DNA of 21,620 nucleotides. Origin: an uncultured Ruminococcus sp. (lineage in GTDB: Bacteria; Bacillota; Clostridia; Oscillospirales; Ruminococcaceae). The DNA lies in the NCBI RefSeq assembly GCF_937915125.1, contig NZ_CALDMP010000057.1, forward strand, positions 1-21,620. Direction: 5' to 3'. Below are positions 8,584 through 15,982 of the stretch, in pieces. Made by a program: the position numbers and the translations under genes. The notes under the pieces were generated by a model, which saw nothing but the letters and a program-made list of their open reading frames with translations, had not been told where the DNA came from and searched no databases. The stretch's first letter is position 1; every line of letters begins with the position of its first letter.

Positions 8584-9669
8584 TTAGTGCTCCATCAGCA
8601 ACCGCTCATTACAGAATTCGCATTCCAGTAGGGAATCACCGATGGGGATGAAACTCTTAGGCAGGTATGTCTCGGTGCAGGTGATACAATTGGGATTTTT
8701 GCAGGCGGCACCCGGTACGGTCTTGCCGTGGAGCAGTGTGGTGTGGGTGTCCAGATTCAGCATGGTGATGATCAGCGCCATGCGCACATACATGCCATAG
8801 CGTGCCTGCTTGAAGTACATGGCACGAGGATCGTCGTCCAGTGCCACTTCGATCTCATCCACACGGGGCAGGGGATGGAGGACAATGAGATCCTTCTTTG
8901 CCGCTTGCATTTTCTTGGTGGTGAGGATGTAGGTGTCCTTCTGCGCCAGATATTCTTCCCGGCTGGCGAAACGCTCCTGCTGAATCCGTGTCATGTACAG
9001 TACGTCCAGCTGGGGCAGTGCCTCTTCCAGAGAAGAGATCTCCTCGAATTCGCAGTTGCTGGCGTTCAGGATATCCTTGACATAGGACGGCAGTCCCAGC
9101 TCCGGAGTGGAGATGAGGATAAACCGATTCCCCGGGAAACAGGACATGGCTTTCAGCAGAGAGTGTACTGTTCTGCCGTTAATGAGGTCGCCGCAAAGAC
9201 CGATGGTCAAATGGTCGAGGCGTCCCTTTTCGCACTGAAGTGTCAGCAGATCTGTGAGGGTCTGGGTGGGGTGGAGGTGACCGCTGTCACCAGCGTTGAT
9301 GACCGGACAGTCTGCGGAAAGCGCTGCTGCCTTTGCTGCACCGGCAACGGGGTGACGCATCACCAGAATATCCGCATAACCACTGACGATTTTCGTGGTG
9401 TCCTTCAGTGTCTCGCCCTTGGAGACAGAGGAATTTGCCGGATTGTCAAAGCCGATGAGTCTGCCGCCGAGACGCAGCATGGCGGTCTGGAAGGACATTT
9501 GTGTCCGGGTGGACGGCTCGTAGAACAGGGTCGCCATGATCTTGTTGCTGCATGCGCCGGCGTAGATCTCCGGGTGTTCTTTGATCTGTTCCCCCAGGTC
9601 TACTACCTGTTTCCACCAGGAAACCGGGTAATCATTCAGGTCGATCAGATGCGGATAAGGTGAAATCAT
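8584..9669 (-). CDS. pyrB: Aspartate carbamoyltransferase with PyrI-like C-terminal zinc ribbon
   Basis: Joins carbamoyl phosphate and aspartate, the committed step of pyrimidine synthesis. The 361-aa product holds the catalytic signatures: STRT (53-56), SVSKGE (81-86), RHP (105-107), HPTQTLTDL (133-141), GRTVHS (165-170), TRIQQER (227-233) and HPLP (265-268). Catalytic chains are usually about 305-310 aa. Here about 50 extra residues end in a Cys set, C323-x4-C328 (plus C331) and C350-x2-C353. This resembles the zinc domain of the regulatory chain PyrI but lacks its nucleotide-binding domain. The start at 9669 follows GGAGGT; the open frame continues upstream to 9849, but that part contains the promoter and leader. 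No pyrI or other pyr gene is adjacent. Confidence 0.93.
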   Translation of the reverse strand: MISPYPHLIDLNDYPVSWWKQVVDLGEQIKEHPEIYAGACSNKIMATLFYEPSTRTQMSFQTAMLRLGGRLIGFDNPANSSVSKGETLKDTTKIVSGYADILVMRHPVAGAAKAAALSADCPVINAGDSGHLHPTQTLTDLLTLQCEKGRLDHLTIGLCGDLINGRTVHSLLKAMSCFPGNRFILISTPELGLPSYVKDILNASNCEFEEISSLEEALPQLDVLYMTRIQQERFASREEYLAQKDTYILTTKKMQAAKKDLIVLHPLPRVDEIEVALDDDPRAMYFKQARYGMYVRMALIITMLNLDTHTTLLHGKTVPGAACKNPNCITCTETYLPKSFIPIGDSLLECEFCNERLLMEH

Positions 9670-9713
9670 AATATGATACCTCCATGTGAAATTTGGATGG
9701 ATAAGAGCCCGAA

Positions 9714-9743
9714 GAAAACCGCCTCGATTGCTCGAAGCGGTTT
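9714..9743 (-). promoter_or_regulatory. Hairpin in the pyrB leader, possible attenuator
   Basis: Reading the minus strand, 9743-9733 (AAACCGCTTCG) pairs with 9726-9716 (CGAGGCGGTTT) over 11 bp with one wobble. It is followed by a short pyrimidine run (TCTTC). It lies between the pyrB promoter and start codon in a leader of about 114 nt. I do not see the conserved PyrR binding loop, so PyrR control is not claimed; attenuation of another kind is possible. Confidence 0.4.
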
Positions 9744-9789
9744 CTCCAATGGTTTTTGCATGTAAAACCACAACGTACTTTCGTTTCAC

Positions 9790-9818
9790 ATTATAGCACA
9801 TTTCCGGTGGTTTGTAAA
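9790..9818 (-). promoter_or_regulatory. pyrB promoter
   Basis: On the minus strand TTTACA (9818-9813) and TATAAT (9795-9790) are separated by 17 bp. The predicted start of transcription is near 9783, about 114 nt before the pyrB ATG. This promoter lies inside the longer open frame, which supports the internal start at 9669. Confidence 0.75.
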
Positions 9819-9903
9819 GTGTTTTGTCGTTTTTTCTGGGATTTTTCATGATCCGGCAGGAGCAAGCCCCCTACCATGTACTTCTGATATCCGGAGCAAG
9901 GCG

Positions 9904-10572
9904 TTATAAGATATTGCTGCCGTTGATATACATCTTGAACTTCCGGTCAAAGAACAGCGCAGCACGTTTGGACAGAAGCATACGTTCCATGAAGATCTCG
10001 AAATATTCCAGCACGGAAGAAATTTCCGTGTCAATTTTCAGATCCAGCACAATGGATTTCAGGTCGTCGCTGAAATGGAGATTGGAATATTCCACGGCGT
10101 AATTGACACGGTCGTGGATATCAAAGGTCATGAAATCCGTATTTCGGACACGGCTCCGGCGTACATCGGTTTTATCGGCGATGATCAGCGCAGCAGAAAT
10201 GGCATCCACCGGCTGTGCCGTACCCTCATCGTGGTTGCCGATAGCGGAGATAATGGAACAGATCTCATCTACAGGCATTTCCAGTCGATCCAGCAGACGG
10301 AATGCCATGACAGCACCGCTCTGGGCGTGGTCTGTGCGGTTGATAACATTGCCGATATCGTGGAGAAAACCGGAGATTTTTGCCAGTTCGATCTCTCTTG
10401 CCGGATATTCCAGCGTTTCCAGAATCATGGCAGCAGTGTGAGCTGCTTTTTCGACATGGGCAAAGGAATGCTCGGTATAGCCGATGGCAGCCAGCGCCAT
10501 GTCGGCACGGCGGATATATTCCCGGATATCGGGATTTTGTCGGATATAGGCATAGGTGACGTGGCTTGACAT
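9904..10572 (-). CDS. HD-domain metal-dependent phosphohydrolase
   Basis: A 222-aa cytoplasmic protein of the HD superfamily. The metal-binding His of helix 1 is H39 (FAHVEKAAHTA), the HD pair is H71-D72 in FLHDIGN, and further conserved His/Asp lie at H82, H114 (GNHDEG) and D133 (IADKTD). Family members hydrolyse phosphate esters of nucleotides, including (p)ppGpp and cyclic nucleotides; the substrate here cannot be told from sequence. The ATG at 10572 has AAAAGGAG just upstream. It starts 19 bp after the asnB stop and is very probably co-transcribed with it. The C-terminal third (about 145-222) has no recognised motif. Confidence 0.85.
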   Translation of the reverse strand: MSSHVTYAYIRQNPDIREYIRRADMALAAIGYTEHSFAHVEKAAHTAAMILETLEYPAREIELAKISGFLHDIGNVINRTDHAQSGAVMAFRLLDRLEMPVDEICSIISAIGNHDEGTAQPVDAISAALIIADKTDVRRSRVRNTDFMTFDIHDRVNYAVEYSNLHFSDDLKSIVLDLKIDTEISSVLEYFEIFMERMLLSKRAALFFDRKFKMYINGSNIL

Positions 10573-10591
10573 GGGGTCTCCTTTTCAGCGC

Positions 10592-12466
10592 TTACGCTTC
10601 ACAATTTTCCGGGAAGTAAACCTGATACCATACCAGAAACATATACAGCGTCCAGATCTTGCGGCTGTTGTCGGCTTTTCCGGCACGGTGTTCGTCCAGC
10701 AGGTGCACCAGCTTTTCTGTATGGAAGAACCGGTTTGCCTCGTCGCTCTCGAAACGATCCCGCACGATCTGATAATATTTGTCTTCTTTCAGCCATACAC
10801 GGATGGGTACCGGGAAACCCAGCTTTTTCTTGGCAGCTGTTTTCGCTGTCTCCGGCGGTGTATCCTTTTTGGCGGCCAGACGCATGGCGTATTTGGTGAT
10901 ATAGGGCGTTTTTTCGTCCGTAGTAGCTTCCCGTGTAACACGATAGCGTGTGGGGATCTGTTCTGCCAGTGCCATGACTTCCTTATCCAGGAAGGGAACA
11001 CGCAGCTCCAGGGAGTTTGCCATGCTCATTTTGTCGGCTTTCAGCAGGATATCACCTGCCATCCACATGTGCAGATCCAGATACTGCATTTTGGTTACAT
11101 CGTCCTGATCCTGCACCTTGTCATAGAAAGGCTTGGTGATCACCATGGGATCGGGAGCATTGGTGCGCATTTTCAGAAGTGATCTGCGCTCTTCCGGTGT
11201 GAACATATAGGCGTTGCCGATAAAGCGTTCTTCCAGATCCTTGCCCTTACGTACCAGGAAGTTTCTGCCCCGGTGTGCCGGCATTTTTTCCGCAATGGCA
11301 CCGATACCCCGGCGCAGACCACGGGGCAGCTTATCATAGGCAGAGCCGCCGGGTTCGCTGTATACATTATAGCCGCCGAAAATTTCATCGGCACCCTCGC
11401 CGGACAGAACAACTTTCAGGGACTGGGATGCCAGATTGCACACAAAATACAGGGCAATGGCGGCAGGGTCGGCAAGGGGTTCATCCATGTGATACTGGAT
11501 CATGGGCAGCTTTTCCCAGTATTCCTCTGGAGTGATGACCTTGCTGTAATTCTTTTTGCCGATGGCTTCGGAGAATCCCTTTGCCCAGCCGATCTCGTTA
11601 TAGCGTTCGTCTGTGCCGAAGCCTACGGTAAAGGTCTTATCCACATTGGCGATGGCTGCCACATAGCTGGAATCCACACCGCTGGAAAGGAACGAGCCGA
11701 CTTCTACATCGGCAATCTTGTGGGCTTCCACGCTGTTGTGGAAAGTATCGGAAATACGATTTACCCAGGTGTCCAGATCCGGCTTTTCATCTGCCTTGAA
11801 GTGGACATCCCAGTACCGTTTCATCTCGAATGCGCCGTTTTTGTAGATGAAATAATGTGCCGGCGGCAGCTTGTAGACACCCTGGAAGAAGGTCTCGTCG
11901 CAGGGGGAATACTGGAAGGTCAGGTAGTTTTCCAGTGCCGCAGTGTTGAGTACCTTTTTGAAATGGGGATGACTCAGGAAGCTCTTGATTTCCGAGCCGA
12001 AAAGGAAGGTCTCACCCATCTGCGCATAATAGAGGGGTTTGATGCCGAAAAAGTCCCGTGCGCCGAACAGGGTCTGTTCCTGTTTATCCCAGATGATAAA
12101 GGAGAACATCCCACGCAGCTGCTGGAGCAGTGCCGGGCCATATTCCCGGTAGCCGTAAATGAGTACCTCAGAGTCTGTCTGTGTGGCGAAATGATAACCG
12201 GCTTCTACGAGACGGGCACGGATCTCCTGATAGTTATAGATCTCGCCGTTGTAGACCAGAACCAGATTGCCGTCCTCGCTGTAGAGAGGCTGGGTTCCGG
12301 CGTCGGAAACGTCGATGATGCTCAGACGGCGGTGCCCCAGGGCAATATGCTCGTCAATGTAAGTTCCCTCCGCATCCGGTCCGCGGTGACGGATTTTGTC
12401 CAGCATTTCCTGGAGGACAACGTTGGAATTGTCAATGTGATTGGTGAATCCTACAAAACCACACAT
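10592..12466 (-). CDS. asnB: Asparagine synthase (glutamine-hydrolysing)
   Basis: Makes asparagine from aspartate, ATP and glutamine. The 624-aa length matches Bacillus-type AsnB. The N-terminal class II glutaminase domain has the catalytic Cys2 (MCGFVGF), RHRGPDAEG (26-34), YNGEIYNY (72-79) and TDSE (97-100). The C-terminal synthetase domain has the pyrophosphate loop FLSSGVDSS (259-267) and the downstream VVLSGEGADEIFGGY. All catalytic landmarks are intact, so it should be active. The ATG at 12466 follows AAAGGAG by about 8 nt. It lies 21 bp behind the NERD-domain gene and 19 bp before the HD gene, all on the same strand. Confidence 0.96.
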   Translation of the reverse strand: MCGFVGFTNHIDNSNVVLQEMLDKIRHRGPDAEGTYIDEHIALGHRRLSIIDVSDAGTQPLYSEDGNLVLVYNGEIYNYQEIRARLVEAGYHFATQTDSEVLIYGYREYGPALLQQLRGMFSFIIWDKQEQTLFGARDFFGIKPLYYAQMGETFLFGSEIKSFLSHPHFKKVLNTAALENYLTFQYSPCDETFFQGVYKLPPAHYFIYKNGAFEMKRYWDVHFKADEKPDLDTWVNRISDTFHNSVEAHKIADVEVGSFLSSGVDSSYVAAIANVDKTFTVGFGTDERYNEIGWAKGFSEAIGKKNYSKVITPEEYWEKLPMIQYHMDEPLADPAAIALYFVCNLASQSLKVVLSGEGADEIFGGYNVYSEPGGSAYDKLPRGLRRGIGAIAEKMPAHRGRNFLVRKGKDLEERFIGNAYMFTPEERRSLLKMRTNAPDPMVITKPFYDKVQDQDDVTKMQYLDLHMWMAGDILLKADKMSMANSLELRVPFLDKEVMALAEQIPTRYRVTREATTDEKTPYITKYAMRLAAKKDTPPETAKTAAKKKLGFPVPIRVWLKEDKYYQIVRDRFESDEANRFFHTEKLVHLLDEHRAGKADNSRKIWTLYMFLVWYQVYFPENCEA

Positions 12467-12487
12467 AGTGATGGCTCCTTTCCGGGG

Positions 12488-13408
12488 TTATTTTTCGTTT
12501 TGAATATATTTGCATTTTGGATAATTGGAACACCCATAAAACCTGTTGCCGGCGTATTTACCGTTCTTTGCAACACGCAATATGAGATTGCCGCCGCATC
12601 TTGGACAGATTTTTTGCTCTGTAGTGTTATCAGATATACCTGGTGTTAGTTTAGGTGCAACAGGCAACGGTGCTTCAACTGTTGGGGGTATCTCTATTGG
12701 TTTAGGTGTATCCCAATTCATGAATTCCTCTGCGATAGCAAGGCAGTCTTTTTGCTTATAGGAATCAAGCTTGGAATTTTTATTCATCCTTTTTATGGTG
12801 GAAATCAGTTGGTCAGCACGTATGACCTGTTCTGAAACAAATTTATCTTTGCACTTGTTGCGAATGCAATTTTTGGGGTTTGCCAGAACAATAAGCGGTT
12901 TATAGAAATCAGAGAACCAATGGTCAAAAGTCAGGCGTAAAATGGCATTGCTCTTACTTTTCATTTTAATATCATGGATGATCTGAAGATGGCGCTCATT
13001 CTGTGTAACAGGGGAATAAAATCCCTCTCGGATTTTTTTGCCATACACCTCATAATTGCGTATGAAACTGCCGTTTTCATCAATTTCGATATCGCCAATT
13101 AGATTTTTGGATTCAATGATAAAAATAATCTGTCTGGTAATAACGATAAAATCAATTTGTGCTGAACGATCTTCATCCACTAAGCGAATGTCATGCAGCA
13201 CATACATATCAATACCGCTGTTTTTTAACTCAAAGAGAATGTTTTTTTCGCCTATTTCTCCTTCTTTTAAAAGCTTGATTTGTGCTTGAATCTGCTTTTT
13301 TTGAAAATCAGGAGCAAGTGTCAGTTGCTTTTTCAACAATTCAATTTGTTGTTGGGTATTACTTTCTTCTTTCAGAACGATGCAACCAAATTTTTTCTGA
13401 AACAACAT
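12488..13408 (-). CDS. NERD-domain protein with C-terminal topoisomerase-type zinc finger
   Basis: A 306-aa protein. A Gln/Lys-rich helix (about 16-47) leads into a nuclease-related (NERD) domain at about 48-165, with GEIGEKN, QIDFIVIT (D86) and the ESK motif (E99, K101), the usual PD-(D/E)XK-like residues. A Pro-rich linker (about 235-258) joins a four-Cys zinc finger of the topoisomerase I C-terminal type (C268, C271, C293, C299). This suggests a DNA-binding, possibly nucleolytic enzyme. The start was moved in from 13441 to 13408 because AAGGTGG (13420-13414) sits 5 nt before this ATG, while the outer ATG has no ribosome binding site. It is the first gene of the probable operon with asnB and the HD gene. 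It is more AT-rich than its neighbours, which hints at acquisition. Confidence 0.85.
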   Translation of the reverse strand: MLFQKKFGCIVLKEESNTQQQIELLKKQLTLAPDFQKKQIQAQIKLLKEGEIGEKNILFELKNSGIDMYVLHDIRLVDEDRSAQIDFIVITRQIIFIIESKNLIGDIEIDENGSFIRNYEVYGKKIREGFYSPVTQNERHLQIIHDIKMKSKSNAILRLTFDHWFSDFYKPLIVLANPKNCIRNKCKDKFVSEQVIRADQLISTIKRMNKNSKLDSYKQKDCLAIAEEFMNWDTPKPIEIPPTVEAPLPVAPKLTPGISDNTTEQKICPRCGGNLILRVAKNGKYAGNRFYGCSNYPKCKYIQNEK

Positions 13409-13458
13409 CTTTTCCACCTTCTTTCGATTATGAATTACCAAGGGATTAGGTCGGGACG

Positions 13459-13487
13459 TGTAGGGGCGAACTGTATTCGCCCCTACA
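13459..13487 (+). repeat. Perfect 12-bp hairpin with following T-rich tract (REP-like unit)
   Basis: TGTAGGGGCGAA (13459-13470) is exactly complementary to 13476-13487 around the loop CTGTA, and GTTTTTCCTTTT follows on the plus strand. It has the form of a plus-strand terminator, but no plus-strand gene lies upstream, because the region separates two divergent genes. From general experience, hairpins of this type (TGTAGGGGCGA) are interspersed in Firmicute genomes, so a mobile repeat unit is more likely. Confidence 0.65.
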
Positions 13488-13545
13488 GTTTTTCCTTTTA
13501 TTGCAGCTGCGAAAAAGTGTGTTTCTATAATTCATAGAAAAGGTC

Positions 13546-13574
13546 TTGCAAAATCCCTGCAAATCCCGTATAAT
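13546..13574 (+). promoter_or_regulatory. Promoter of the 57-aa membrane protein gene
   Basis: TTGCAA (13546-13551) and a perfect TATAAT (13569-13574) with a 17-bp spacer give a start of transcription near 13581, about 25 nt before the ATG at 13606. Confidence 0.75.
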
Positions 13575-13605
13575 AGAATCAGATTGCTGCGAAGGGAGTT
13601 TGAGT

Positions 13606-13779
13606 ATGGCTAAAAAGCAAAAACAGCTGCGCCGTGTGGACGATATCCACAAGCCAAAACCGTTTCTACGCTTTCGGTTCCGGGTAGTCGTGGCTTTCTT
13701 TATTGTATGTATTCTTGCGTGTCTGGTGTACTATATGATCCTCGCCAATGCGGATGCCAGCCACGTGATCACCGGCTGA
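13606..13779 (+). CDS. Small single-pass membrane protein
   Basis: A 57-aa protein of no recognised family. A strongly basic N terminus (MAKKQKQLRR, then KPKPFLRFRFR) is followed by one transmembrane helix at about 26-47 (VVVAFFIVCILACLVYYMI) and a short tail. This predicts an N-in, C-out topology. The ATG at 13606 is favoured over the upstream in-frame ATG at 13546, because AAGGGAG lies 7 nt before it and the promoter overlaps the longer frame. It has a good promoter of its own. Its stop is only 2 bp from the stop of the convergent DUF2185-like gene. The function is unknown. Confidence 0.7.
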   Translation: MAKKQKQLRRVDDIHKPKPFLRFRFRVVVAFFIVCILACLVYYMILANADASHVITG

Positions 13780-13781
13780 CC

Positions 13782-14117
13782 TCAGCACGTAGGCGGATCC
13801 TCTGGGTATGCCGCTGGAAGAAATGCCCCTGCCTTTTCATCATAGGCATATGCCTCCTTTGCTGGCGGCGTGTACGCCATGAGAAGGGATGCCAGGCACG
13901 GCTCCAGTTCCAGGGCACGCTCCACGGAGATCAAAAGACTGTTTTCCGGGTTGGCAAGTTCAAGCCCCGTTTCATTTCCATGAAGCAGCTGCCAGCCTGT
14001 GTCACGCTCGTCACAGACAGCGTCTGTACGCAGCAGCAGGCGGATCTGCCCGGTCTCATAGGCACGGCGTGTGAGAAACACCAGCCGTGCAGGTTCTTCT
14101 GAATGCGTAGGATACAT
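13782..14117 (-). CDS. DUF2185-like (Imm33-type) protein
   Basis: A 111-aa soluble protein. FLTRRAYETGQIRLLLR followed by DTGWQLLHGNE (39-49), NPENSLLISVERALEL and a closing acidic/Pro stretch fits the DUF2185 pattern, in which a 'dSGWrfl.Gde' core is typical. Some relatives are annotated as immunity proteins, but no toxin gene is seen nearby and I do not assign that role. The start at 14117 has AGAGGTG 6 nt upstream; the longer frame to 14396 runs through the promoter. It is transcribed alone from the promoter at 14178-14206 and converges on the small membrane protein gene. Confidence 0.65.
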   Translation of the reverse strand: MYPTHSEEPARLVFLTRRAYETGQIRLLLRTDAVCDERDTGWQLLHGNETGLELANPENSLLISVERALELEPCLASLLMAYTPPAKEAYAYDEKAGAFLPAAYPEDPPTC

Positions 14118-14177
14118 ATAAAACACCTCTTGTGTTCTGTATGAGCCCGACTTTGTGTGCCGGACTGCTGATATACT

Positions 14178-14206
14178 ATTATATCGCAGTTTTGGAGAAA
14201 TTGCAA
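14178..14206 (-). promoter_or_regulatory. Promoter of the DUF2185-like gene
   Basis: On the minus strand TTGCAA (14206-14201) and TATAAT (14183-14178) are 17 bp apart. The start of transcription should be near 14171, about 54 nt before the ATG. Confidence 0.75.
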
Positions 14207-14300
14207 GCATACAGGGCTTTCTCCTGCCCGAAATGGCAACATGCACAAAATTCACAAGGAAATTCTTCTGAAAATCGAAAGAAAATCTGCTGGTTTCTGC

Positions 14301-14330
14301 TTGACATTTCCGGAGGTTTTGTGTTATAAT
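14301..14330 (+). promoter_or_regulatory. Promoter of the rplM-rpsI operon
   Basis: TTGACA (14301-14306) and TATAAT (14325-14330) are full consensus, with an 18-bp spacer. It lies back to back with the DUF2185-gene promoter, about 95 bp away. Confidence 0.85.
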
Positions 14331-14336
14331 ATTTCT

Positions 14337-14470
14337 TGTACTGTCAGAGAGACCGGTTATAATCTTGCGCAATGCCGGCAGTGCAGTCTGACCCAACTGC
14401 CCTCTGCCTGGTTCCTGCTTTTGCGGAACCGAGATTATTTTTGATAGAAGTTTAGATGGAGGAATTTACT
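14337..14470 (+). promoter_or_regulatory. Structured rplM leader, possible ribosomal-protein autoregulatory element
   Basis: About 134 nt lie between the expected transcription start and the rplM ATG. Visible pairings are a hairpin at 14411-14431 (GGTTCC/GGAACC, with GC/GC extending it around a TTTT loop) and GGCAGT with ACTGCC further upstream. ATAATCT near 14356 can close the domain with AGATTAT near 14434. In Firmicutes an L13 leader is known to control this operon; I see the location and folding potential but cannot match its consensus by eye. Confidence 0.45.
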
Positions 14471-14899
14471 ATGGCAACAACGATGCCGAAAGTCGGCGAA
14501 GTAGACCGCAAGTGGTATGTTCTGGACGCTGCTGGAAAGCCCCTGGGACGTGTTGCGGCACAGGCTGCACACCTGCTGCGCGGCAAGCACAAGCCGACAT
14601 TTGCACCGCACGTAGACTGTGGTGACCATGTTATCATCATCAACTGTGACAAGGCAGTTCTCACCGGCAACAAGCTGGAGCAGAAGTATTATTACTGGCA
14701 CACCGGCTGGATCGGCGGTCTGAAGAAGACACAGTATAAGGTTATGATGGAAGAAAAAGCAGATGAAGCAATGATGATCGCTGTTAAGGGAATGCTCCCG
14801 CACAATACCCAGGGCGCAAACCAGCTGAAGCGTCTGCGTACCTATAAGGGCGCAGAGCACAAGCAGGCGGCACAGAAGCCGGAAGTTTGCGAGTTCTAA
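14471..14899 (+). CDS. rplM: 50S ribosomal protein L13 (uL13)
   Basis: Early-assembling large-subunit ribosomal protein. The 142-aa product has the family signature (KWYVLDAAGKPLGRVA, LLRGKHKPTFAPHVDCGD, then MLPHNTQGANQLKRLRTY). The ATG at 14471 was chosen over an in-frame ATG at 14456: GGAGG at 14459-14463 serves it with an 8-nt gap, and the shorter protein has the normal length. rpsI follows 18 bp downstream, the standard bacterial pairing. Confidence 0.97.
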   Translation: MATTMPKVGEVDRKWYVLDAAGKPLGRVAAQAAHLLRGKHKPTFAPHVDCGDHVIIINCDKAVLTGNKLEQKYYYWHTGWIGGLKKTQYKVMMEEKADEAMMIAVKGMLPHNTQGANQLKRLRTYKGAEHKQAAQKPEVCEF

Positions 14900-14917
14900 G
14901 GGAAAGGAGCAGAAAAG

Positions 14918-15319
14918 ATGTACGAATCCAAGGTTAAATACTACTATGGTACCGGCAGACGGAAGCACTCTGTTGCAAGAGTTCGCCTGTATCCGGGTAC
15001 CGGCAATATCACCATTAACGGCAGAAGCATTGACGAGTATTTCGGTCTGGACACCCTGAAGCTCATCGTTCGTCAGCCTCTCAATCTGACTGACAACATG
15101 GACAAGATGGATGTGATCTGCACCGTTACCGGCGGCGGCGTTACCGGTCAGGCTGGTGCAATCCGTCACGGTATTTCCCGTGCTCTTCTGGTATACAGCC
15201 CGGAACTGCGTCCGGTTCTGAAGAAGGCTGGCTTCCTCACTCGTGACCCGAGAATGAAGGAAAGAAAGAAGTATGGTCTGAAGGCTGCACGTCGTGCTCC
15301 GCAGTTCAGCAAGAGATAA
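14918..15319 (+). CDS. rpsI: 30S ribosomal protein S9 (uS9)
   Basis: Small-subunit protein whose C-terminal tail reaches the P-site tRNA. The 133-aa product has the GTGRRKHSVARVRL start, the GGGVTGQAGAIRHGISRAL core and the invariant ending SKR. GGAAAGGAG precedes the ATG. Second and last gene of the operon; its stop lies about 29 bp before a strong terminator. Confidence 0.97.
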   Translation: MYESKVKYYYGTGRRKHSVARVRLYPGTGNITINGRSIDEYFGLDTLKLIVRQPLNLTDNMDKMDVICTVTGGGVTGQAGAIRHGISRALLVYSPELRPVLKKAGFLTRDPRMKERKKYGLKAARRAPQFSKR

Positions 15320-15347
15320 CTTCTCACCAATATTATATTGCAATTTT

Positions 15348-15378
15348 GCCCCGAAACTTCGTCGTTTCGGGGCTTTTT
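15348..15378 (+). terminator. Terminator of rplM-rpsI
   Basis: A perfect 10-bp GC-rich stem (GCCCCGAAAC, 15348-15357, with 15364-15373) encloses a 6-nt loop and is followed by TTTTT. Confidence 0.92.
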
Positions 15379-15548
15379 GCGTCTGGAGAAAAAAATGGCT
15401 GGCGAGGGTCGTAGCTAACAGGTAGCTAACAAATTTACAGCGGTCTGTAGACAACTGAATATGTCGGGATACACTGGGACACAAATCACTTGGAATTTCG
15501 GCTTTCTCAATGACGGATATTATAGCATACGTGCGAGAAGAACAATAG
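15379..15548. other. Non-coding stretch with a short tandem repeat
   Basis: No gene is seen between the rpsI terminator and the promoter of the Rpn gene. GTAGCTAACA occurs twice in tandem (15411-15420 and 15422-15431). This marks the switch from conserved to accessory DNA and may be a scar of an insertion behind rpsI, but no integrase gene or matching second site is visible in the window. Confidence 0.4.
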
Positions 15549-15577
15549 TTGCAATTTTCTTTTGACTATGCTATAAT
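15549..15577 (+). promoter_or_regulatory. Promoter of the Rpn-family gene
   Basis: TTGCAA (15549-15554) and TATAAT (15572-15577) are separated by 17 bp, about 30 nt before the start codon. It remains intact although the gene is broken. Confidence 0.7.
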
Positions 15578-15897
15578 AAAATCAGAGGAAGCCAGGGGGT
15601 GACACCAATGAAAATTGACCATGCCAGTCTGATCGGTACATTTGAACAGAAGCGGGAGCAGGTACGGAAATTCAATCTGATGGATGATGATTTTTTCACT
15701 GTCGTTATGCAGGACAAAGGCGCATTTGAAGTCATGCTGCGGATCCTGACGGGCAGAGATGATCTGCATGTTACTGAAGTCCGGACACAGTATACCATGC
15801 GGAATCTGGTAGGACATTCTGTGATTCTGGATGGATATGCAGAGGATGCACAACATAAAGTGTACAATGTGGAAGTACAGGTAAGAGATCAGGATTA

Positions 15898-15982
15898 TCA
15901 CGAGCATTTTTGTGAAATATGACGGTAAATCTGCAAGCATATGACGTGCAAAGCCGTCAGGCGCTCTTTGTGCGGTGTTGCC
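15898..15982 (-). mobile_element. Half copy of the TTAA-type MITE
   Basis: These 85 bp match the reverse complement of the left half of the element at 17280-17451 at 82 of 85 positions by eye. The match begins at the apex of that element's hairpin and ends at its terminal GCC, followed by TTAA (15983-15986). The other half and part of the host Rpn gene are absent, so a deletion has removed both. Confidence 0.85.

Noticed and set aside
8728..9663. 311-codon plus-strand frame opposite pyrB
   Set aside because: pyrB on the minus strand has every catalytic motif; this frame has none.
9670..9849. Extended N terminus of pyrB from the ATG at 9849
   Set aside because: This segment contains the promoter and leader hairpin, does not resemble PyrB, and GGAGGT serves the ATG at 9669.
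11273..12649. 458-codon plus-strand frame over asnB and the NERD gene
   Set aside because: It crosses two well-supported minus-strand genes and has no family motifs.
14118..14396. Extended N terminus of the DUF2185-like gene
   Set aside because: The promoter at 14178-14206 lies inside it, and AGAGGTG marks the ATG at 14117.
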